NCBI RefSeq assembly: GCF_042466115.1
Contig: NZ_JAXHBQ010000001.1
Coordinates: 2,232,001-2,296,000 of the forward strand
DNA: 64,000 nucleotides
Direction of reading: 5' to 3'
Source of the DNA: SW4 sp042466115
GTDB taxonomy: Bacteria > Pseudomonadota > Alphaproteobacteria > Rhodobacterales > Rhodobacteraceae
Shown here: piece by piece, positions 1-7,289 of the stretch
How positions within the stretch are numbered: position 1 is the first letter of the stretch
Layout: each line of letters begins with the position of its first letter
Made by a program: the position numbers and the translations under genes
Notes under the pieces: generated by a model
What the model was told of the DNA's origin: nothing
What the model saw: only the letters and a program-made list of their open reading frames with translations
Databases searched by the model: none

Positions 1-414
1 GGCAATCATATTTGCGGCGGCGATCATATGCAGCACATGCCCGTGCACCCCACCATCCGATACAACGCCCATCAGGTGCGCCCGCCCACCGGTGCCCTTG
101 AGGGTGTCGATAAATTTCAGGATCGCGGCATTGTCGAAAAAGGTGCCATCCTCGATCGCCAGATCAATCTGGCCAAGGTCCATCGCCACAACGCGGCCCG
201 CACCGATATTGGTGTGGCCGACCTCGGAATTGCCCATCTGGCCAGCGGGCAGACCCGCGTCATGGCCGTGGGTCAAAAGCTGCGCATTCGGGCATTCGCG
301 CATAATGCGGTCAAAGTGCGGGGTATCGGCAAGGGCAGGGGCGTTTGCCGTTGTGTCAGCCCGTTTGCCCCAGCCATCCAGAATGCACAAAACGACAGGT
401 TTGGGTGTGGTCAT
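1..414 (-). CDS. gpmI: 2,3-bisphosphoglycerate-independent phosphoglycerate mutase, N-terminal part (runs off the window)
   Basis: The gene is on the minus strand and starts at the ATG at 414-412; its 3' part lies outside the window. The visible 138 codons begin MTTPKPVVLCILDGWG, the N terminus of the alkaline-phosphatase-superfamily iPGM, with the metal-binding Asp of LDGWG. The GNSEVGHTNIGAG motif further in carries the catalytic Ser that is phosphorylated in the reaction. The enzyme interconverts 3- and 2-phosphoglycerate in cytoplasmic glycolysis and gluconeogenesis and depends on Mn2+ in this family. It lies 51 bp downstream of rlmH in the same direction, so it may be part of the rsfS-rlmH-gpmI unit. 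Confidence 0.95.
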   Translation of the reverse strand, partial: MTTPKPVVLCILDGWGKRADTTANAPALADTPHFDRIMRECPNAQLLTHGHDAGLPAGQMGNSEVGHTNIGAGRVVAMDLGQIDLAIEDGTFFDNAAILKFIDTLKGTGGRAHLMGVVSDGGVHGHVLHMIAAANMIA

Positions 415-465
415 GGGGCTCTCCGCTTGCTTTGGGGGTGTCATACCGCAAGCGCGCGCGATCCT

Positions 466-936
466 CTAGACGCGATGATAGGGCGCGCCCGCAAGGATGG
501 ATGCCGCGCGATACAATTGTTCGCTCAGCATCACGCGCGCCAGCATATGTGGCCAGACCATCTTGCCAAATGACAGGGCGGCATCGGCGGATTTGCGCAG
601 ATCGGGGGCGATACCATCGGCACCGCCAATGATGAACGCCACATCGCCACGCCCTTGATCGCGCCACCCGGCGAGGCTGGCCGCGAAATCGGGCGAGGAT
701 TGCAGCTTGCCCCGTTCGTCCAACACACAGATCAGCGCGCCATCAGGCACCGCTTTGGACAGCAATGCAGCCTCCGCGGCCATCCCCCCGCCCTTTTTGT
801 CTTCGACTTCGATCAAATTGGCGGGGCCAAGTCCCAGTGCGCGGCCTGTGCGGTCGAACCGCGTCAGGTAGTCGTCGATCAACTCGCGCTCGGGGCCGGC
901 GCGCAGCCGACCCACAGCGCAAATATGCACCCGCAC
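466..936 (-). CDS. rlmH: 23S rRNA (pseudouridine-1915-N3)-methyltransferase RlmH
   Basis: This 156-residue protein has the normal RlmH length. RlmH is a SPOUT-fold methyltransferase that uses S-adenosylmethionine to methylate pseudouridine 1915 in helix 69 of 23S rRNA. The SAM-knot glycine motif FIIGGADGI is around residues 100-108, LDERGK lies in the middle, and the C terminus ends PYHRV, matching the conserved YHR tail. The start is a GTG at 936-934 that shares one base with the rsfS stop codon, so the two are translationally coupled. rsfS-rlmH is a common bacterial pairing of ribosome-related genes. Confidence 0.95.
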   Translation of the reverse strand: MRVHICAVGRLRAGPERELIDDYLTRFDRTGRALGLGPANLIEVEDKKGGGMAAEAALLSKAVPDGALICVLDERGKLQSSPDFAASLAGWRDQGRGDVAFIIGGADGIAPDLRKSADAALSFGKMVWPHMLARVMLSEQLYRAASILAGAPYHRV

Positions 937-1304
937 TAGTTGGCTTTCTTGGCCGCGTCAGCAGTTGCGGGCTGCCACATCTTTTCAAGCTGATAGAATT
1001 CGCGCACTTCGGGGCGGAAGATGTGGACAATCACATCGCCCGTATCAATCAACACCCAATCGCCAATGTCTTTGCCTTCGACCTTGGAAATCACGCCAAA
1101 TTCGGCCTTGAGCCGGTCAACCAGCTTTTCCGCCATCGCCGATACCTGACGGGTCGACCGCCCCGAAGCCACGACCATATAGTCGCCAATCTCGGACTTG
1201 CCCTGCAGATTGATCTGCACAACATCTTCGGCTTTGTCATCGTCAAGGGATTTCAGGATCGCAGCAAGCAGAGTATCTGCAGTTGCAGTTTTCGCGGCTG
1301 TCAT
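936..1304 (-). CDS. rsfS: Ribosomal silencing factor RsfS (Iojap/YbeB family)
   Basis: A 122-residue Iojap-domain protein. The family signature runs from about residue 32 (INLQGKSEIGDYMVVASGRS), followed by a valine/leucine-rich helix and GDWVLIDTGDVIVHIF, which ends the domain. RsfS binds ribosomal protein L14 on the 50S subunit and blocks subunit joining when nutrients are scarce. The ATG at 1304-1302 is the natural start. It overlaps rlmH by one base. nadD, a frequent upstream neighbour in other genomes, is not seen here. Confidence 0.94.
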   Translation of the reverse strand: MTAAKTATADTLLAAILKSLDDDKAEDVVQINLQGKSEIGDYMVVASGRSTRQVSAMAEKLVDRLKAEFGVISKVEGKDIGDWVLIDTGDVIVHIFRPEVREFYQLEKMWQPATADAAKKAN

Positions 1305-1525
1305 TGTGCCAGCCTCGCGCGCAGCGGCATGGGCCGCCTGTGTGGTAAGAGACAGATCATTGTCCTCCTAAAGCGCGCCGTCCAATCGCCCCGGCGCTGG
1401 GCTTGATCAAACTTAACAAGCCGTAAGTGACAATTCAATGAACAGACTGCGGAACTTGCGGCGGTTTCATGCCCTTGCTAGGGTTTGCCCAGAACCGCGC
1501 ACCAACATCAGGAGGGGTCGTCGCA

Positions 1526-1591
1526 ATGAAACGCTATCACGATCGCACGCGCGGCCCCGTCTTTGCCCTGCAAAACATCTTGCAGGGCTGA
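1526..1591 (+). CDS. Putative leader peptide (21 codons) upstream of the ABC-F gene
   Basis: A short ORF, ATG at 1526 to TGA at 1589-1591, begins MKRYHDRTRG and ends LQNILQG. Its main support is a strong Shine-Dalgarno, AGGAGG at 1510-1515, ten bases before the ATG, stronger than that of the ABC-F gene itself. Its last eight codons form the 5' and 3' arms of a perfect hairpin (1565-1588). Nothing else in the 368-bp gap between rsfS and the ABC-F start looks coding. No family is recognised. A regulatory leader is an inference from its position and the competing hairpins; it could be a chance ORF. Confidence 0.4.
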   Translation: MKRYHDRTRGPVFALQNILQG

Positions 1592-1631
1592 CAACAGGGT
1601 CACATTTTCCAGCATCCTTGGTCAGCCTTTT
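1565..1631 (+). promoter_or_regulatory. Possible transcription attenuator: two mutually exclusive hairpins
   Basis: Hairpin 1 has perfect 9-bp arms, GCCCTGCAA (1565-1573) and TTGCAGGGC (1580-1588), with a 6-base loop. Hairpin 2 pairs GGCTGAC (1586-1592) with GTCAGCC (1621-1627). Inside it AGGGT (1596-1600) can pair with ATCCT (1614-1618), and TTTT follows at 1628-1631. The hairpins share bases 1586-1588, so they compete. Hairpin 2 resembles a weak intrinsic terminator and hairpin 1 an antiterminator overlapping the end of the leader ORF. The layout matches classical attenuation, but the T tract is short and no expression evidence is available. Confidence 0.4.
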
Positions 1632-1672
1632 CTGGTGGCAATACGCCACGATTTTCCTGAACCGAGAAGAAC

Positions 1673-3205
1673 ATGTCCCTGATCACCCTTAAAAACATCG
1701 GCGTTACGCTGGCCGATCCGCTTTTCACCGGTCTTGACCTGACCCTGCCCAAAGGCTGCCGCATGGGCCTTGTCGCGGCCAACGGCGGGGGCAAGACCAC
1801 GCTGCTGCATTGCATTGCGGGGCTGACTGACCCGACCACCGGCGACATTACCACCGCGCGCGGGCTGCGCGTGGGTTTCATGCAACAGATCGTGCCCGAA
1901 AACCTGCGCGACCTGTCACTTTATGATGCCGTGCTGGATGCGATGCCGCCCGAACAGGTGGATTACGAAAGCTGGCGCGTGGATATCGTGCTGGACGATC
2001 TGGCGATCCCGCAAGATCTGCGCACCCGCCCCTTGGGCAAGCTGTCAGGCGGGTGGCAACGGATGACGTTGCTGGCGCGCGAAATGGTCACGGAACCTGA
2101 CGCGCTGTTGCTGGACGAACCAACCAACCACCTTGATCTGACCCGCATCGGCCAGTTGCAGGACTATCTGGCCGGGTTGCCGCGCGACATGCCCATGCTG
2201 ATTGCCAGCCACGACCGCGCGTTTCTTGATGCCGTCACCACGCATACCCTGTTCCTGCGCAGCACCGCGTCACGCAGTTTCGCGCTGCCCTATAGCGCCG
2301 CAAGGGATGCGCTGGACGAATCCGACGCCGCCGATGCCCGCCGTTTCGACAACGACATCAAAAAGGCCAGTCAGTTGCGCCGTCAGGCGGCCAAGCTCAA
2401 GAATATCGGCATCAATTCAGGCTCGGACCTGCTGATCAACAAGACCAAGCAGTTGAAGGACCGCGCCGACAAGCTGGAGGAAGCCGCCCGCCCCGCCCAC
2501 AAGGAACGCACCGCGGGCGCGATCCGGTTAACCAACGCCGACACCCACGCCAAGGCGCTGATTGCGTTTGATGATGTGGCCGTGACCACGCCCGATGATC
2601 GCCTGCTGTTCAAGACCGGCAAGGTCTGGATCAACCGTGGCGACAGGATCGTGCTGTTGGGGCCGAACGGCACTGGCAAGACACGGCTTGTCGATATGTT
2701 GCAACGCGCGATCACGTGCGACATTGACGGGATCCGCGCCGCCCCCACCGTGGTCATGGGCTATTCCGATCAGGGTGTGACCCAGCTTGATCCAGACGAC
2801 ACCCCGATGCAGGCGATCACCAGCCGCTTCGACGTCGGCGATCAGCGCGCGCGCGGGTTGCTCGCGGCGGCGGGGTTCACGATCGACCACCAGAACGCCA
2901 AGACCGCGACCCTGTCAGGCGGGCAGAAGTCGCGGCTGGCGATGGTGGTGCTGCGTCTGACCAACCCGAACTTTTACCTGCTGGACGAACCCACCAACCA
3001 CATCGACATTGACGGTCAGGAAGCCCTGCAATCGGAACTGGAAAAGCACGAGGTCAGTTGCCTGCTTGTCAGCCACGACCGCACCTTTGTGCGCGAAACC
3101 GGCACGCGATTCTGGGAAATTCAAGGCAGGAAACTGGTCGAAGTCGATAGCCCCGAGCCGTTCTTTGCCCAAGCCATGGCACAAGGAAGCACATTGCAAC
3201 CATAG
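1673..3205 (+). CDS. ABC-F family ATP-binding protein (translation/antibiotic-resistance type ATPase)
   Basis: A 510-residue protein with two ABC ATPase domains and no membrane segments, the ABC-F pattern. Domain 1 has a Walker A variant AANGGGKTT (about residues 35-43), signature LSGGWQRM and Walker B LLLDEPTNHLD. A charged, coiled linker follows at about 215-275. Domain 2 has GPNGTGKTR, LSGGQKSRL and YLLDEPTNHID. ABC-F proteins bind the ribosomal E site and act in translation or in drug resistance by ribosome protection. The linker and the divergent first Walker A do not clearly match EttA or Uup, so the subfamily is left open. The ATG at 1673 has only a modest Shine-Dalgarno (GAGAAG). The upstream leader suggests regulated expression. 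Confidence 0.9.
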   Translation: MSLITLKNIGVTLADPLFTGLDLTLPKGCRMGLVAANGGGKTTLLHCIAGLTDPTTGDITTARGLRVGFMQQIVPENLRDLSLYDAVLDAMPPEQVDYESWRVDIVLDDLAIPQDLRTRPLGKLSGGWQRMTLLAREMVTEPDALLLDEPTNHLDLTRIGQLQDYLAGLPRDMPMLIASHDRAFLDAVTTHTLFLRSTASRSFALPYSAARDALDESDAADARRFDNDIKKASQLRRQAAKLKNIGINSGSDLLINKTKQLKDRADKLEEAARPAHKERTAGAIRLTNADTHAKALIAFDDVAVTTPDDRLLFKTGKVWINRGDRIVLLGPNGTGKTRLVDMLQRAITCDIDGIRAAPTVVMGYSDQGVTQLDPDDTPMQAITSRFDVGDQRARGLLAAAGFTIDHQNAKTATLSGGQKSRLAMVVLRLTNPNFYLLDEPTNHIDIDGQEALQSELEKHEVSCLLVSHDRTFVRETGTRFWEIQGRKLVEVDSPEPFFAQAMAQGSTLQP

Positions 3206-3274
3206 CGCGAACGCTTGACTCACATCTGGGAAATCAGGATAGTTCCCGGAAATTGTGACTTGTTTTCAATTACT

Positions 3275-3293
3275 TGTTTCCACTTTGGAAACA
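3275..3293. promoter_or_regulatory. Palindrome TGTTTCC-N5-GGAAACA upstream of the RTX gene
   Basis: A perfect 7-bp inverted repeat with a 5-bp spacer (ACTTT) ends 18 bp before the RTX gene ATG at 3312. The same right arm (GGAAACAGT), spacer length and core left arm recur at 58395-58417 in front of an unrelated gene. A shared element with conserved spacing suggests a regulator-binding site. The regulator is not identified. Confidence 0.45.
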
Positions 3294-3311
3294 GTATCGC
3301 CTGGGGGCACC

Positions 3312-4325
3312 ATGTTCGAGATTGTAGCACCATATGTATTGCCGTGGATCCTGTTCGGCGTCCTTGCATTCGACTTTTTCAACGATGACGACTCATCGGC
3401 AAAGGCAGGTGTCGATGAAACCGGCACCGATGGCGACGATGTGATCGAAGGCAGTGAACAGGGTGACATGATTTCAGGCCTTGAAGGCAATGATACCCTG
3501 CTGATGCTGGGCGGCGCGGATTTTGCCAACGGGGGTCCGGGCGATGACAGCATCGAGGGCGGTACCGGCAACGATTCAATCATGGGCGCAAGTGGTGACG
3601 ACACGATCTTTGCGGGTGCGAACGAAGACATCGTATCGGGCGGTTCGGGCGACGATTACATCGACGGCGGTGTTGGCGATGACGTGCTGGGCGGTAAAAG
3701 CGGCGACGATGAAATCCTTGGCCGTCTTGGCGATGACACCCTGAGCGGTGACGCAGGCAACGATTCCCTGAATGGCGGCTTTGGCAACGATCTGATTACC
3801 GGCGGCACGGGCAATGACATTCTACGCGGTGGTGACGGTGATGACGAACTGCGCGGCGGCTTTGGCAACGACAGCCTGAACGGCGCGGCGGGGGATGATA
3901 TCATCCGCGACGTCGCGGGCAACAACACCATCAACGCAGGCAACGGTGATGACTTCGTGCAGGTAAACGGCTTGAAAGGTGCCTCGGCAATTACCCTTGG
4001 TGCAGGCGCCGACATGTTGGAATTCAGCAATGACGACACAGGGGCCAATGTCACGGTAAACGATTTTGACCCGGCCGAAGATCAGCTAGCGGTCGTGATC
4101 CCCGAAGCCGCAACCCTGAACGCGGCGGATCAGGCAACATTTGACGCGCAAGACAACATCTTTGATATCACCGCGACTCAGGACGGCGACGACACGCTGG
4201 TCAGCATGACACCTGTCGCAGCGTTGAACGGGATTGTCGCGCCGCAATCGGTCCTCCTCAAGGGAACGACTGCCGCTGACGTCAACACCGATGCCATCGC
4301 CGTGCTATTGGAATACAGCGCCTGA
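3312..4325 (+). CDS. RTX-repeat (hemolysin-type) calcium-binding protein with N-terminal hydrophobic segment
   Basis: A 337-residue protein from the ATG at 3312, preceded by GGGGG; an in-frame upstream start at 3255 would add 19 residues and overlap the palindrome. Residues 1-20 form a hydrophobic segment (VAPYVLPWILFGVLAFDFF), followed by an acidic linker. Residues about 40-215 carry a long run of GGxGxDxhx nonapeptides (for example GGTGNDSIM, GGDGDDELR), the parallel beta-roll that binds Ca2+. The C-terminal third is acidic and lacks further repeats. RTX proteins are usually exported by type I secretion, but no secretion gene is nearby. The N-terminal segment suggests a membrane-anchored or atypically exported variant. 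Function unknown. Confidence 0.8.
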   Translation: MFEIVAPYVLPWILFGVLAFDFFNDDDSSAKAGVDETGTDGDDVIEGSEQGDMISGLEGNDTLLMLGGADFANGGPGDDSIEGGTGNDSIMGASGDDTIFAGANEDIVSGGSGDDYIDGGVGDDVLGGKSGDDEILGRLGDDTLSGDAGNDSLNGGFGNDLITGGTGNDILRGGDGDDELRGGFGNDSLNGAAGDDIIRDVAGNNTINAGNGDDFVQVNGLKGASAITLGAGADMLEFSNDDTGANVTVNDFDPAEDQLAVVIPEAATLNAADQATFDAQDNIFDITATQDGDDTLVSMTPVAALNGIVAPQSVLLKGTTAADVNTDAIAVLLEYSA

Positions 4326-4327
4326 AC

Positions 4328-5587
4328 CTAGCCGAACTGCGGCGCATCGGTCGCAGGTGCATCCTTGGGCGCAAGCCCTTCGATCACGACGCGCGCCTGC
4401 CCCAGCCTTGGGTGAAGTGTATTCGCCAGAACCCACGCGGCAACCAACCCCGCACCCCCCGCGACAAACACGCCCGAAATGGGCGCAACCAACAAGACCA
4501 GCCAGGCAACGCCAGGGGTCATGATGCCCGACACATCGCGAAAGCTGGAATAGATCGCCGACATTTCCGTGCGCTCCGACGGTTTGACCGCGAGCAGGAA
4601 CGGCAAGCCGCCTGCCACATCAAGCAAGATCAAAAAGAACGACCCGATCATCAGGGCCACGACCGCAATCAGCGGAACGCCATGGGGCAATCCCGCGGCC
4701 ATGAACAACAGGCCCGCGAACAAGAACCCCAATCGGATGGTTGTGCGCACCGAACTGCGCTGCATGAAACGCAACATCACCGGCGTCAGGAACAAGGCGG
4801 CGTTCGAAAGCGACAAGGCAATCCCGCCCAGCTGTTCGCCCAGCCCGTTCTGCAGGGCATAAATCGGTAGATAGACCACATAAACCCACCACCCGCAGGA
4901 CCGGATTACTGCAAACAGCCATCCGGCGATCAGGCGCGGCTGCGCAAAGAACCGGCGGAAAAAGGCAAAGGGGTTGGCGGGCACGGCGCGGCTTTTGGTG
5001 ATCAGCTTGCCGTTGCCAAGGCGCATCACAAGAAACACAGCCGTCATCCCCAAAGCGGCCACAAACGAAATCAGAAACGGCGCGGGCGGCCACCAACTGT
5101 ATAAAAGCACACCCAAAACGGGGCCAACCGTCCACCCCAAAGCGCTGTAGAACAATCGCGAGGTTTCAAGCCGGCCCAGCTCGACCTTGGCCACGTAATC
5201 CAGCACATAGGCATTGAAGCACACAAACGTGACAACGGTGGCAGATGTGGTCAGCGTCAAGCCCGCAATGACCAGCGCAGGCGCATTCAGGATGGCCAAC
5301 ATCGCGCCGCTTGCGAACATCAAGGTTCCGGCAACATAGACCCAGCGCCTTGGCACGAACCGGATCAGATAGGGAACGGACAAGCCGATTATCAGCGAGG
5401 CCAGACCGATCGCAAAATAAACTGCGGAAATCGCGGCGGCATCCCCAAGCACGCGATACATGACCAATGGAAAAACTGACACCAGAATGCCGCGCGCAAT
5501 CGCTTCGGCCCCGGCCAGAACGGCAAAGCCGCGCACACTTGGCGCAGGCGCATGGCGAAGCCACTCAGGTATCCGGCGTTCATGCAT
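4328..5587 (-). CDS. Major facilitator superfamily transporter
   Basis: A 419-residue polytopic protein with about twelve hydrophobic segments in two halves separated by a charged loop near residues 195-215. The layout and length fit an MFS secondary transporter in the inner membrane. The substrate cannot be told. It is convergent with the RTX gene, two bases separating the stops. The C terminus is short and cytoplasmic. The start is the ATG at 5587-5585. Its nearest same-strand neighbour is the MscS gene 99 bp upstream, so co-transcription is possible but unproven. Confidence 0.8.
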   Translation of the reverse strand: MHERRIPEWLRHAPAPSVRGFAVLAGAEAIARGILVSVFPLVMYRVLGDAAAISAVYFAIGLASLIIGLSVPYLIRFVPRRWVYVAGTLMFASGAMLAILNAPALVIAGLTLTTSATVVTFVCFNAYVLDYVAKVELGRLETSRLFYSALGWTVGPVLGVLLYSWWPPAPFLISFVAALGMTAVFLVMRLGNGKLITKSRAVPANPFAFFRRFFAQPRLIAGWLFAVIRSCGWWVYVVYLPIYALQNGLGEQLGGIALSLSNAALFLTPVMLRFMQRSSVRTTIRLGFLFAGLLFMAAGLPHGVPLIAVVALMIGSFFLILLDVAGGLPFLLAVKPSERTEMSAIYSSFRDVSGIMTPGVAWLVLLVAPISGVFVAGGAGLVAAWVLANTLHPRLGQARVVIEGLAPKDAPATDAPQFG

Positions 5588-5686
5588 AGGGTCTGCTGCC
5601 TGGTTTGACTTTGAACAGCCAAGCGCAGTTCCGGCCCTGTTGCATTGCCAGATGCGACCCGATGTCGTTTTCGGGGAATGTGGGGG

Positions 5687-7033
5687 TTAGTCCAGCGCCT
5701 TGGTTCCCAACGCCGACCCTTCCAGCATCTTCACTTCGCGCTGCGGGAACGGGATGCTGATACCCGCTTCGGCAAAGGCATCCCAAAGCGCCAGATACAC
5801 ATTGCCGCGAATGTTGGTCAGCCCGCCGGTTGGGTCCTTGATCCAGAACCGCAGGATGTAATCCACACTGCTGTCACCGAACCCGACGATATGGCAAACA
5901 GGCGGCTGGAACGTCAGCACGCGATCAACGCTTTTGGCCGCATCAATCGCGATCTTGCGCACCTCGTGCGGGTTGTCGCCATAGGCCGTGCCAAAAAAGA
6001 TATCCAAGCGCACGAAATCGTTGGAATGGGACCAGTTGACCACCTGCGTGGTGATCAGGTCTTCGTTCGGGATCAGGTATTCGCGCCCGTCCCGAGTGGT
6101 AATGCTGACATAGCGGGCACCCAGCGAATTGATCCAGCCAAAGGTCTCGCCCACGGTGATCACGTCACCGGGTTTGATGGACTTGTCCAGCAGGATGATG
6201 ATGCCCGACACAAGGTTGGACACGACCTTTTGCAGGCCAAAACCAAGGCCGATACCAATCGCACCCGATAATACCGCAAGGCCAGACAGATCAAAGCCGA
6301 CCGCCTTGAGCCCGACAAAAAATGCGACACCATAAAGGGCGATCTGAATGAACTTGACCACCAGCACACGCATCGACGGGCTGATGTCTTCGTTCGCCTG
6401 AATCCGTGCAGCCGAGGTGCGCGACACAAACCGCGCCACGAAAAAGAACACCCCCAGAATGAAGGCAGCTTGCACGACAAGCCAGACCGACAGGCGGAAC
6501 TCGCCGATCTCGATTGCAACGCTGTCCAGCAATTGTTCAGCCTGTTCCGTAAGGCCAAGAATGCGCAGCGTCACCCAGGCCCATGCGCCATAGCGCACAA
6601 CCGTGCGCAGGAAAGGGTTGGCGATCAAACGTGTTGCAAAAGTCACGATCAGCCATGCCAGCGCCAGGTTGGCGATACCCGCGATCAAATACGACCGACT
6701 GGGCCAGGTGACTTCACGCATGATGGCCACGGTGATCCAGATCAGCGCGACGAAAAAGATCATCCGCATGCGTTTATGAACGACCAACAGAATGCGCAAA
6801 CGCCACTTGGGCCAGCCTTCGCGCGTGCGCATCCAGTTGTGCAAACGCGGCTGCACGATCCGCGACACGACATGCGCAAGGGCAAACACCGCAAGCGCGA
6901 TGATCAACTGATACGCGTTCCAGGGCCGGAGCAAGGTTTCGATAAACGCCTGCGCCTGCCCGACCAGCCCCTGCCCGACCTCGAATATCTCGCCTGCCTG
7001 CTGGGCAAGGTCTTGTTGTTCATCAGGTTCCAT
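5687..7033 (-). CDS. Small-conductance mechanosensitive ion channel (MscS family)
   Basis: A 448-residue protein from the ATG at 7033-7031, chosen for the AAGGGG Shine-Dalgarno; a longer in-frame start at 7150 lacks one. An amphipathic N terminus is followed by five or six membrane segments. The MscS pore/beta domain begins near residue 245: the Gly/Ala-rich pore helix (GAIGIGLGFGLQKVVSNLVSGIIILLD), then KPGDVITVGETFGWINSLGARYVSITTRDGREYLIPN, the family hallmark. The C terminus is the cytoplasmic cage domain. These channels open under membrane tension during hypo-osmotic shock. It is larger than E. coli MscS because of the extra N-terminal membrane segments. Confidence 0.9.
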   Translation of the reverse strand: MEPDEQQDLAQQAGEIFEVGQGLVGQAQAFIETLLRPWNAYQLIIALAVFALAHVVSRIVQPRLHNWMRTREGWPKWRLRILLVVHKRMRMIFFVALIWITVAIMREVTWPSRSYLIAGIANLALAWLIVTFATRLIANPFLRTVVRYGAWAWVTLRILGLTEQAEQLLDSVAIEIGEFRLSVWLVVQAAFILGVFFFVARFVSRTSAARIQANEDISPSMRVLVVKFIQIALYGVAFFVGLKAVGFDLSGLAVLSGAIGIGLGFGLQKVVSNLVSGIIILLDKSIKPGDVITVGETFGWINSLGARYVSITTRDGREYLIPNEDLITTQVVNWSHSNDFVRLDIFFGTAYGDNPHEVRKIAIDAAKSVDRVLTFQPPVCHIVGFGDSSVDYILRFWIKDPTGGLTNIRGNVYLALWDAFAEAGISIPFPQREVKMLEGSALGTKALD

Positions 7034-7289
7034 GCGCGCCCCTTGGTTGACACCATTGTGCATGGCGCGCGCAGCGCGGGCAAGCACGTGCTTAGGCGTG
7101 CAATGCAGCCGTGCTTGCAGCAAACCGCGCGCGGGTGTATCCCATCCCAATGATCGTCATATTCGACATTTGCGACCGCACCCGCCTGCGCGAACGCTTT
7201 CACGGGGCCACCCACACGGTGCTTGCCCGCCCCTAGCGCGCCTGCGCCGCAGACTAACTGACTCCACACATCTATCACGGGAGAGGACC

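Noticed and set aside
1438..1692. 84-codon ORF spanning the ABC-F leader region
   Set aside because: It overlaps the attenuator structure, has no Shine-Dalgarno at its start, and shows no family features.
3255..3311. Upstream in-frame start for the RTX gene (19 extra residues)
   Set aside because: It would place coding sequence over the palindrome and lacks a ribosome-binding site; the 3312 ATG is preceded by GGGGG.
7034..7150. Longer MscS start at 7150
   Set aside because: No ribosome-binding site; extra residues are low-complexity Arg/Ala and do not match the family N terminus.
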